From positions 1,452,582-1,516,581 of the forward strand of contig CM036634.1 of assembly GCA_020746105.1 (NCBI GenBank): DNA of 64,000 bases, in the 5' to 3' direction. Numbering within the stretch: position 1 is the first letter of the stretch; every line of letters begins with the position of its first letter. The notes beneath the pieces are model-generated. The model had not been told where the DNA came from and did no database searches. It saw only the letters and a list, made by a program, of their open reading frames with translations. This DNA is from Trogon surrucura (Eukaryota; Chordata; Aves; Trogoniformes; Trogonidae). Of this stretch, positions 51,701 to 63,700 are shown one piece after another. The position numbers were made by a program, and so were the translations under genes.

Positions 51701-54700
51701 TTTCTCCTGCTTACATCTGAGCGTTGCGTATTTGTGCAGGCTTAGGGCTCTTAGGGCTTTGCAGCAATCAAGGAACTCAACGCTTGGCCTAGCGATTCTC
51801 TTATTTTTCTGTGATAGAAATGGAAGGCGAGGACCTGGAGATGAAAACGTAACTGTTCATGAACCCGTGAAAAGAGTTGCGCAGGCAGGTAGTAATGAAA
51901 TCCGGGAGAACATATGGGGAAACTAAATGAGCTTCTCTGAACGTTCAGAATAAATTTCTCACACGTATAGTGCTGCTCTGTTTTCCTTTGTTACTTGTGC
52001 AAGCGTAGCGGGGAGCTAGGTGGCCTTTGGTGACTGGCACGTGTTTTTTGCTCGGCTAATTCGATGCCGGCGGAGCCGTGTCTGGAAGCTGTTCGTCTCG
52101 GCAGAAATAGGTTTTTTTCCCCACGTGCGGTCGGCACCTGCTGTAAGCGCCGCGACCTCCCCGTTGCTTTCCCTTCGGTTCATGCGACGCTCCCTCTCCG
52201 CGCAGGGACTTGATTTGAAGCAATTGCAAAAGAGCTACGAAGAACATTCAAAATACCACATCACAGGCTATTTTAGAACTTCACTTCTTTGTAACAAAGA
52301 GCCGTAACCCCACGAAAGTGTTTTTGAGGGAGCGGCACGAGGCAGCTGCTGCCGCCCGCTCCTCTGCCTGGGGTGCCGGCAGCTCCCAGCACAGACTTCA
52401 CAGCTCCGACACCAGCTATAAACCAGCTTGTCACACCTCCGTGGGAGTGGTGAGAGGGGTAAAAGGTGCAGCTGTACGGGTCTGGGTGGGCTTTCTTCCC
52501 ATTCCGGGCTGTCTGGGTGTTTAAATTCACTTAAAGATTCAGCTTAACCCTCCCCATTCTGTGCAGTTGCCCGGCCTGGGAGAAGCTGCACCTCTGCTTT
52601 GGGTGCTCTGTACCAACAGCTGAGCCCTGCCCTGGTCAATTATTACTTTTTTTCCTTTTCCTGACATCACTCTCCAGAAGAATCATAGAACAGTTCAGGC
52701 TGGAAAAGCCCCTTGGGATTATCGAGTCCAACCATTAACCCTACACTACAAGTTTGCCCCTAAACCATCTCCCCCAGCCCCACATCTCAGCGACACTTAA
52801 ACACACCCAGGGATGGCGACTCAGCCCCCTCCCCGGGCAGTCTGTTCCAGTGTCTGACCACTCTTTCCATGAAGAATTTCTTCCTCATGTCCAGCCTAAA
52901 CCTACCCCCTTGCAACTTGAACCCATTCCCCCTGGTTCTATCCCTAATTAGAAGATACCTACATTCAAGTTAGGTTGTTCTTCACCACTTTTATCTCCCT
53001 GAGCTATTTTTTTTTTATTGATAGCCTCACCTCTATACTCAGTTTGCCACTCCTGAAATTTCACCACTATACAGAGCGCTTGCAATGTGTGTCACGTTGC
53101 AGAAGAAAATTTACTCTGTTAATAAACAATATTTCCTTTTTCAGTGCTGCTGAGGTGTGTGTAGCAACATTTACTTGCTTGTGGACTTTTATTTCCCAGC
53201 CTGGCACCGTCCTTCTGCTTACGTGTAGGAACAACTGTAGCTCTTCAGCAGCGAAAGGTTTTTTTCCTTCCAGCTATCGAAAAAAAACGCCCGCCAGCTT
53301 CTCAATCCGGAGCTGGAGAACTCCCGCCCGTGGTTCACGGCTGGTGCCTGGCAGTGCAGAGCATCCGCCTACGGGAGGGAGGGTTTGCCTTTGGGTTACA
53401 CGCTGTCAGACGGCAGGCGCGCCACGTTCTGCTCCTATTTCCTACCAACATTTTGCATTTAATTAGCGGTACATTTTGATATTTTTTTTAAAAAAAAAAA
53501 ACCTCATTGATAAGCGGATCTGTGGGTTTACTCCTGTCTTCTAGCTTTAAAATTAGCGTAAGTTAAATTGAACTTTTTGATTCGCTCCGGTGTGAGGAGG
53601 AGACCTGACTGTGCAGCAGGTGTTGAATACCTCTTTAACGCCTCATCTGCGGTTCCAGAACGTTCCCCAGGCAACCATATTGAGCAGGAAAACACTTAAT
53701 TTTCTCTTCCTGACCTTGGCTTTGCCTCTTCCCTTCCAGGGGCTGTGTGGTCACGGGCAGCGTTTTGCAGGGAAGCACGCGGGACACGTTGCCCCTGCAT
53801 CACAGCCCGAGGGAGCTGCTGTGGGCGACCCTAATGGGGAATTAAACTGATGGAATGCACCATTTAATTTTTTTTTTATGCCCTCGTGGTTTTGGTTTTT
53901 TTCATCCCAGTTCTTCGAGTTAACTCGGGGCTGTTGTCCCGATTCCTTTTCCAGGCACCAGAGCAACGGAGCGGTCATCTCCCGCTGCGGCCAGCCCGAG
54001 GTCAGCTGGTGGGGCTGGAGGAACGCGGATGACGAGCACCTCGTCCAGTCCGTAGCCAAAGCCTGCGCCTCGGACTCCAGGTCCAGCAGTAACAAATTAA
54101 TGAATGGGAATTGTTCCCGAGATTTCTCCAACGGAGGGGACCTCTCCGACGTGGAATTTGGTGAGTTTGTCGCTGTTCCTTTTCTGCCAAGGGCAGAGCT
54201 TTACGCAAAAGTTGATTCAGGCTTTCTCCAGTTTGTGTGCGCGGTGCCTGCGCGGTGTGGGACCTGAGCGAGCCGTTGTAGCGCGCGGGGTCAGAAATCT
54301 CCTTCTACTTACTCCTTGGCTGCGGATCTCTTCCCCAGATTCCTCAATCTCTAACGCTTCGGGAGCGGAGAGTTTGGTGATACAGCCTCAGAAGCTTTTG
54401 ATCTTGGACGCGCGATCGTACGCGGCGGCGGTGGCCAACAGGGCCAAAGGCGGAGGCTGTGAGTGCCCGGGTAAGCCACGTTTCTCCTCAGTTTTTCTAG
54501 GAAGTTAATCCAAAGGATTTGCTCAAATCTAGTGACACCGATGCGCTTCGGTACCGCCTGTTCAACAGACTGCGTGGATGCAAGCGCTGTTCATCTACGT
54601 GAATGTTCTGGATCGTTGCGACTGTCGCCCGGCCCTTCCAAAGGACGGGTTTAGCTGTTAGTTACTTCTCTTTTCTGGGAGCGTAAAACCTGCTGGAAAC

Positions 54701-57700
54701 TGTTCAGTAAATGCTGAACTGTGTGGAATATGCTGATTAGCTTTCCCCTGCTCAGTCAAACACGTAAACCAGAGCGAGACAGAGGTGTCCAGTGTGCTAA
54801 CCCCTGCAAAACCCCAACTGAACCAACTTGTGGAAGTCCACTAATTGTAGAGGACAGCAATATTTGAGGACGGTTGTGCAGAATACAGCTTGTCAGCAGT
54901 TTTTCTAGAGCTGAAACATTTTTCAGCGTTTTTATCAGAACCCAAAGCACCTGAAATCCTCATTCAGCTGGTGTTTGTAATTAGCACTTGCTGTGTTCTT
55001 CCCTATCACTTGTTGGTATTACGGACAAGATACTGATTTCTGATTGGATATGAATGCAACAGCCTGTTAAAATTCTGCGTGTGGAGAGTCTCAAAAAAAG
55101 ATACCAGACGCAAAAGCTACGGAAAACAAAAGTTATTTTGGACGTACATTCGTGCTTTGCTCTTTGCTGCAATAACTGCACTTCGATACGTAGCAAGAAG
55201 AGATGAATTTTTCATTTAACACCTCAAACCGACTAAATAGCTCCTCGTTGGAGAGTCACATTTCAAACGGAAAAGCAAAGCGCACAAGAAGTTTAATTTT
55301 CTTCCCACGTATTGGTTCTTGAATTCTCTGTAGAAAATTTCCAAACAACTTGTCACCTTCTGTAAATTTGACCTGCACTCAGCGCTGCTTTTTTGCTAAG
55401 TTTGTGGCGTTTTTCCAGCTATTGTCAAGGTTACTTCATTCTCTCTGTAAAAAAAACAAAACTCTTGTTTATGCTGTGCGTTGTTTTACATAGAATTCAG
55501 TAAAAAGACAAAAAGATGTTTAAATTGTCTGATACTGTCAAGCTGTTTCTCACTGGAGTTCCCCGGTCCGTTACTAAGAGGATGTTCTGGCTTGGGCCAG
55601 AATTTGTTGGGCTGGTGACGAGTTCAGAAATCGAGTTATACAAAACACACTCTTCTAAGTGACTGTTGCATTTTCTTCCCCAAACACTCCATATCCCGTA
55701 TTCTGAGTCCTCATTAATTTTGAAGTGGTGAACGAAGTAACTCGGCCTTTAGGAGTGGTCAGGGCAAGGGATGTGTAACATACAAAGATCAATTTACCAG
55801 ATTTCAGAGCGTCCATCAATTACCAGTTCAGTATTCGTTCTGTCCCGCAGTCTCTCAGGATGTTTCTCTCTCTTTTTCTAAACCATTCTGTAACGCCGAG
55901 CTCGCTGTTCCCGCAGGTTTGTACTCTGCTCTAGAGAACATGAGGTGAAACGTTGAAAATAAATACGCACACACTTTGCTACCTCCTTCCTGTTTTGGTG
56001 TGTTGTAACGTCTGGAATGTACCTCGCAAGCCCCGAGTGCTACCTTCTCCTCACACAACATTTGTGAGCGGGTTATTTCATGTCTCCGCAGCGACGCTGG
56101 CTTGGTGTTACCAAAAAGCTTCTTTTGGAAATGGAGCTTAGGGCAGTTTTTACTTTCTTCCCTCTTGATATTCCCCTACAGAATATTACCCAAACTGTGA
56201 AGTGGTGTTCATGGGGATGGCAAACATTCACTCCATCCGCAAGAGCTTTCAGTCGCTGCGTTTGCTCTGCACCCAAATGCCAGATCCAGGAAAGTAAGTG
56301 GATGTTTGGGGGGGTTTTACACACTTCTGCAGCTGCTTTCTTTTACACAAATCCTCAGTCGGTGGGTTTTCCCTTATACCTCAGCTGTATTTTTTTACCA
56401 CTTCCACAGAATTTGAGCTAAAGGAAGCCATTAGTTTATTACAGTCGAAGTAAACCTAGAAAATGAAATCTGAGGTGCAGCCTTGAGTATTGGTACTAGA
56501 ACATTCCTACTCCGAGGTGGGCTTCTGAGTGCTGGCACTTACGTTTCCCTGCTGTTCCTGATTCTTTAGTCTTTACAGCTTGGCTCTCCTGGAGATTCTA
56601 GTGGTGCTCCCTGTGCTTCTCACATTTACAGTGTTTTTGTAGGCCTGCAGTGCTGTGGGATGACTGATCTCTGACGGCCCCTCATCTCCGGAGCTTTTGA
56701 GGTTGGCCCCTCCCTGTAGTTGCACCGAGTCTGTTTCTCCTTCCCCTGGTTTGAATTTGCTGCTGTGAGTCTTACAGAACGGGATACGTAGGACTTCGTG
56801 GGGTAGAGATTCTTAAAATACCAGCAGCGTGCCTTGTAAAGCCTGGGAATAGTTGGGATTTCAAAGGTGCCTCTGGTCCAACCCTCTCACTGAAGCTGGG
56901 ACTCATCAGGGCCAGGCACCAGCGAGGCTGGGGACGCCGTGTCACCCACGTCTGCGGCTCAGGGGAAGGCAGAGAGCAGAGGCTGCAGAAAGTGGTGATG
57001 CCCCAGTAGCGCGTACATTGTCCGTCACTGGGAAAGTGTCGTGCTCTTGCCTGGGAAAGTGTTATTTAAGCTTCTTGCAAGTCTGACCCAGCAAACCACG
57101 TTCCAGGGGCTGCCTGTTCCGCAGCTGGGCTGCCCGGCTTTGTTTCTTACGGGTCTGGGAAAGCGTTGACGAGACATAAATGAAATCTGGTCAAGAATGA
57201 CATGCCCAGCTTACCAAAATAGGAGCTTCGACTTGATAAATTCTAAGCTCCAAACCAGAAAGCATCCTAAAAGAGCAAAAACTGTCTTCCGTTGTTTTCC
57301 TCTAGTTGGTTATCGGCTCTGGAAAGCACCAAATGGCTGCAGCACTTGTCCGTGCTTCTGAAATCCGCGCTGCTCGTAGTTCACGCCGTGGACCGAGACC
57401 AGCGACCAGTCTTGGTGCACTGCTCCGACGGCTGGGACCGAACGCCCCAGATAGTGGCACTGGCCAAGCTGCTGCTCGATCCCTATTACAGGACCACGGA
57501 GGTTTGTAGACCCTCTGCTGGGGCGGGAGGCGCTGACCGCGTTCGGGTCCTTGCCCGGGAAGCTCCGGCTGTGGCTGATTGCAGGTTTTTCCCCTGGGAA
57601 AGGCGCTGGGGCTGGCAGGAGTTTGCCAGCAGCAGTCCGCAGATACGGTTACACAGAGGTGTAAATGTAGTCTGTAATTCAACAGCAGATTATTTTTGCC

Positions 57701-60700
57701 CCTTTTACTGTCACGCACAGTCACGGTCTGTGTTTCCCTGGGTTTTGGGAGCTCAAAGCGCTGCGTAGCGTGGTTTGCGTTACACCACCGCGGTTTCCCG
57801 GCCAGCCATTGATGCAGGGCCTTTCTCTTTTCTGAATTTCCCAACTGCATGCTTTTCAAGTTTCACATTTTCCTTGTCTTCTGTCACTTGTGTTCCTCTT
57901 GGTTTTTCAGCCCCATTTCCTCCCCCTCCGTGACTTTTCAGCGTTGTGTGGTAACGTCGTGGCTGGATTTCACCAGCCGGCCCCCACACAAGATGCCCTT
58001 GTCTAGAACAGAAGCACGTGTCTGAACACTTCGCTGCTTAAAGCCTCGGACACACGAGGACCAGGAGTTTAAACCGTAGCAAATGCCTTTTGGATGAAAT
58101 CGTGGAAACTTCTCGGATCCTTTTCCGTGTGGCTCCTAGAAGTCGGCATTCATCAGGGCGAAACCGCTCTGTCCTTGGCACAGAACCTCCTCCTGGTCCT
58201 CCTGTTCAAAGTGCAGGGTCCTGCACGACGCCCTTTGCCCACTGCCTTGTCGCCGCCGCGTCAGGGGAAGCCTCAAGCTGTAGCTGCCTGCACAGACATC
58301 AGAAACCTTCAGGAAAATGAGTCTGCAGCAGTGTCACGTGTCAGGCTTTTCAGCTGTCACCTGTTATTTTTGCTTTAATTGCAACCACTGACTTAATAAG
58401 CACTTTCTACTATTTTTCTTTCCCCAAGAGTCAAACCCTTCCTAACCTGTGATGGCTTTTAGGTCCTGTAAGATGAGGCGTCGCGTTCAGGGGCTCAGCT
58501 CAGCGCTGGTTTGAAATGTCCTTTGCTTTTCTCCTTTGGAATCGCGCACGAGTCAACCTTTAACCAGCCTTGTGACCGTGCCGGCAGGTGCTCACTCTGA
58601 GCGTGGTTTTCTTTTACGACAGACAGGTCCACCCATCATTTCTAAGGGAGAGCTTTAAAATTTCCTCTCCTGGCCAGGCGTCGGTGGCCTCGATCCGGAT
58701 GGTTTTATCGAGATGAAGCTCCCCCTCACCCTTGCATAGCTGTGATAGGTCTCATCTCAGGATCTGCCCTGCTGGTCACTGAGGACTCAACCTGCCTTAT
58801 TCCCTTGCCTGTTCACGTAGGTTTGGGAATTCTTATCTGTCCTAATTTTGTCGTGCGGCGTTTTGGAATGCAGAGGCATTAGGTCAAGCAATAAAGATAA
58901 ATAATGAGGCCAGGGCTGAAGGGAAATCGGAGTGAGGACACAGCGACGAGGTGATTCCCATGAGTCAGTCTTAGAGAATTGAACCAAAGAAAAAAAAAAA
59001 TAAATAAAACAGGATCTTTTCACCTTTATTTTTACTTCTGCAGGGTTTCCAGGTGCTAGTGGAGATGGAGTGGCTGGATTTTGGCCACAAGTTTGCAGAT
59101 CGCTGTGGCCATGGTGAGAATTCGGATGACCTAAATGAGCGCTGCCCAGTGTTTTTACAGTGGCTGGACTGCGTCCATCAGCTCCAGAGGCAGTTCCCTT
59201 GCTCTTTCGAGTTTAACGAAGCATTCCTTGTGAGTTGTGGCTTGAGAGATTGCTGTTTTATAGACTGCTGCTAAACCAGTACCCGGTAGTGACGTGCTGT
59301 AGAGCCCCTGAGGGGTTTCTGATTTTTCCCACCTCTCTGTGATAACGCTGCAGCCCGGGAAATGTAACGCAGGAGACAAAAGTACTTGTGCGCTTCAGGA
59401 GGCCTCTTCACGCTTCGAACAGAAGCAGGACCCTTAAGGGCTTCTCCTAAAGAAAGAAATAAACAATATAAATTCAATAGTGTCACGTAAGGGGGGCTCA
59501 GTTAACTCTGATATAATGCACCCACACTGCGCCAACAAGAATCTGGCAATATAAGCTGCCCCCTACTTTGATCTGTTTTGATTTGAAAACTCCTCTGCAA
59601 ACAGCTCTGCCCCATACCCTTCCATGCATTTTATTTTTCTGTTTCGTTGCTGAAAATACGTAGGATATACGAGCTGTGTTGATTTCCTTTGGAAGCGGAC
59701 AGCTCTCCTCGGAGGTGTTTGCCCGGGGCGGTTAAAATCGGAGAAGCGGGTGTCCGGGCGAGTGGCGGTGACTGACCGCGGGCCCGGTGACGTGATGAAT
59801 AAATGTTTTTATGAAGTGTCTGATCCGCTGAGAGTTGTAAAGCGCATTCTTGTGATTGTGGCTGACTTGGGTTACCACTCGCCAGCTCAGCTGTGTAATA
59901 ACCGAGCTCCTGGCTTAGCTCTGTTGTGAAATGAGATACGTGAGGTTGCAACCGGCTGCAAAGCCGGTTGCAACCTCACGTATCTCATTTCACAACTGCT
60001 GCTGGTCTGCAGGAGCCGCCTGTGATCATACCCTCAGCCTTCTGGCCCTTTCAGAGGGAAATCCCTTCATTTATTAGTACTTGTCTTCATTGAAACATCT
60101 GAATAATCCCACGGAAGTCATTTATATGCTCCAAGTGAAGGTCGTATTAAGCTGTTCTGTTAGACTGCGAGCACAGCGTGGAGCGAATGGCGATGAGAAC
60201 CTCTGCGCTGCGTTAATGTTTCGTAACGGAGGCATCGTGATTCTCCCCTTTGCCTGTTCTGCAAGCTTGAGTCAGCGAGACTTTTATGCCCTGATACAAA
60301 CAAATATTTTGTCTTGGTATTTGGGTGGGATTTCCTGCATTATTTTTTTTTTTTGGTGACAATTCTAAGATTCCGCTGTGCTCGGATTCTTTTGCGCTTA
60401 GTTTACGAGGAGGTATGCCAGAAACGCTCGGTGTATTCGCGCATCGGTCTCCAGGAAAGGCGGGGTTTGTTGCTTCTGAAGCCTTTGAGTGCTGATTCTC
60501 TCAAGTTAAGCTGATCTCTTCTGCCATGTGATGCTGTTTGTGTTGGTCCACACAGGTGAAATTGGTGCAGCACACCTACTCTTGCCTCTTTGGTACATTC
60601 CTGTGCAACAACGCGAAAGAGAGAGGAGAAAAACACACTCAGGAACGGACCTGCTCCGTCTGGTCTTTGCTGCGGGCAGCAAACAAAGCCTTCAAAAACC

Positions 60701-63700
60701 TGCTCTACTCCTCCCAATCCGAATCTGTACGTATCCTCCCTTCCCCGACGCGCGGCCAGGGGCCCTTTAGGGCCTCCCAGACCCAGTGTTCTCCAAAGCT
60801 TGTCCCTAAATACCCAAACTCATGGCAGTGGGGCAGCGGGAGGGCTTTCCTGTCCTCGCAGTGCAGAGAGTGATGTGTCCAAAAACATGCTCAGCTCTCC
60901 TCAACAATTAGACATTCCCTTCTGAGCCCTCTGTTCAGTCGGACGTTTCCAGTCTTGGCATTGCTGCCTGCCGAGATTTGAGCCACATCAGACGCCACCT
61001 CAGAAATTCCTCTGCGCTGGAAACGCAGTTTTCTGTACCTGGGTATATGGCTTGGTTGTTTGTAGCAGAAAACATTTTGGCATTTCACAGGTTCTCTGTG
61101 GAGAACTAAGCTGTGTCGGAGGAAGCTCATAAAATTGCACACAAACCCGGACACGGTTCTGCATTCGCCTTAAACTGAAACAGAAAGTGTCGGGTGCCAT
61201 GAACGTAACTGTAAGGACTGCACGCTGGTTTAGCGCGTCAGATGTGGCTTTTCGTTGTTCCTCAGAGTAAGGTTAACACCTGGCTTAGCAAGAAAGAGCT
61301 CACGCGCCTGCGTTTGTTACAAAAAAGTGAATTTGGTATTGACATCACCCCTCTGTGTCCGGCTGTCTCCGCCGGACGCGCAGCCCGACTCGTGCTGCAG
61401 GCCTGTCCCGTTTGTCACCGCACCGGGCGGCGTCGGAGCGCGCCCTTCGAGACGTCTGGCGCTGGCATCCTAAGCGTGGATGCGGTGGCTGAAGGCGTGA
61501 GATGTTGCGGATTAAGATCCGGCTCGTGAGGACTTTAAAAGCTACGGGCGCCTCTCGGCTTTCCACGAAAACACAGCAGGTTTGCGCAGGAGGAGCGGGC
61601 GGTGCCGAGGGGTCGCCGTTCCGACCTTGGGCCGCCCTTCCACGCCGGGGACCGCGTCGGAGACGCGGTTTCCGTGACTTGGCTTCTGTTCTCCGTCGAT
61701 CCTACCCTGTAGCGCGCTGAGCTAATGAGGGCAATTTGTCTGCGTGTGGGAGTTGTGGTAATTTCCAGCCCTGTGTTCATCTTTTTGTGCTTTTTACCTC
61801 AGTGTTTACAAGATGCCTCTGTGACGTAGCCACGTCTGTTATAAAACCGTAGGAGTTTTAAGAGCAGCACCCATCAAACCAAGCCACCCCTCGGCTGTCC
61901 CTCTGCTCAGGGGCTTTCTTTAAAACCAAAAAAGTCTGATTCCGAAGAAGGAGGAGGAGGAGGAATGGGTTTTGAGGAGTGAGTAGGGCTATAAATTATG
62001 GGGGTTTATCACATCTACAGCTTGCCCTCCTAGAGTTTCAAAAACAGATAGCAGAGCAAATTGATAATTAAAAGGTACGTAGCTTGGAAAAACAAACATC
62101 TCTTAAATAGTGTTTATAGCTAAAGCTCTTCCACAAGAAAGTTGCCCAGGAAAAGAGTGAAATAGAGTGACTCAGGGTGTTTTTAAATGGGAGCAAGTGT
62201 ATTCCACAGGCAAAAAATGCCTTTTAAGAGCAAACTGCCTCTTCAGCAAAGTATTTCTGCATGTACTTGATTTTTAACACGCGAGTGCTGCCGCTACGGC
62301 TTTGGTGAATAGGAGCCTGCAGGAGGTCGTTAGTTCAGCTCTCGTACGGCGCGGTGTAACACCGGGCACAAGGAAATCTCTGCGCTGACACCGGGCCACT
62401 GAACCCCACAATGGTTTGAATCGCTCGGAAGCGTTACTGAGGTGTAGATTCCCCCGGAGCGTGTTGCAGGGGTTCATTCACGGGGAGCCGAAAGCCAGCG
62501 TTGTTCTGCCTCGGCCTCTCCCTGAAAGAAAAGAGAATCGTGTGTCCAAGTGTAGCTGATTAACAGCGTCGTCGCTGTGCCCAGGCCTTCAGAGCCACCT
62601 GGAGATTTAGCGAACCCGAATAATAAACCCAGAGGAGCGCGGTTTGGGCTCGAACACCTCTCTGCGGCTCGCGCTTTCTGAATGCTCCGTGCTCTGCCCC
62701 CTCAGGTGCTGTATCCCGTGTGCCACGTGCGGAACTTAATGCTCTGGAGTGCTGTTTACCTGCCGTGCTCTTCCCCCTCGACGCCCACCGATGACACCTG
62801 TGCCCCGTACCCCGTTCCAGGCTCTAGCCCCGAAGATCAGCCTCTGGGCAGGTGAGCCTAGAGCCCAGAAATCCCGTCCTGTAAAGTAAGATCAACAGAG
62901 AATATTGTGGGATATGAAGAGGAGGATACTGGTGGTGGGAGGGGAAGCATTTCTCGTAGGCTTATTTGTGGGACTGTTTGCCTGAAAGCAGTCTGTTGTC
63001 TTTTCAGTCAGGAAAGCTGTTACGTTTCGGGGGTGACAGCGTGACAGCGAGAAGAATTGGCAAAATAGAATTAATTAATTAGCAAATAGAATTAGGCTGC
63101 GGGTGTTGCGTAGCCTTGTGGGATTCCTCATATCCCTGTGGGGCGTCAGCTTTCAGTTGATTGTCTTGAACTTGAGTTTTTTCTCCATGTCGCGTAGCTC
63201 TCTCTTTATTTGTACAATTCTGAGCATGTATTAGTTGGGAGATGTGACCGGTCTGTAAGCGTTTGTGCTTTGTGGCGAAGGGATTGTTCTGGGAAGGTTT
63301 GAAGTCTGATTGAACGTATTTTCTTGATGGCAAACAAGAAATTACCGGAGCAGCCCTGCACCACAGATGGTCACGATGTTCTCCTGGATAATACTTCACA
63401 GAAGTTTGTTAGTCAGCAGGTTGTTACTGTCCGAATTTGGGGGGGGTAGGTTTTAAACCAGAGTAACTAAACATTTTGGGGAGGGGAAGAAAAAACCAAA
63501 AATCCCCTGATTTTTGGATTCTGATTTATTTGTCCCTTTCCAGGTTACCAAAGACAAGATCGTTCGACAATCTGACGACAGCCTGTGACAGCAGCGTGCC
63601 TACAGCCAACCGCCGCAGCAGCGACCCCAGCCTCAACGAGAAGTGGCAGGAGCACCGCCGGTCCCTGGAGCTGAGCAGCCTGGGCAACGCCGGCGATGAT

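Larger units (their letters stand above)
60727..62705 (+). other. MTMR3: MTMR3 intron (1979 nt) with a CpG-dense core
   Basis: GTACGT to CCCTCAG. Contains the CpG-rich core 61381-61720 and a short (GGA)n tract at about 61944-61963. No exon recognised. Confidence 0.85.

Noticed and set aside
59923-59996. Inverted repeat as a microRNA precursor
   Set aside because: The 4-nt loop and perfect stem do not fit a typical animal pre-miRNA, which has a larger loop and bulges. Kept as a hairpin of unknown origin instead.
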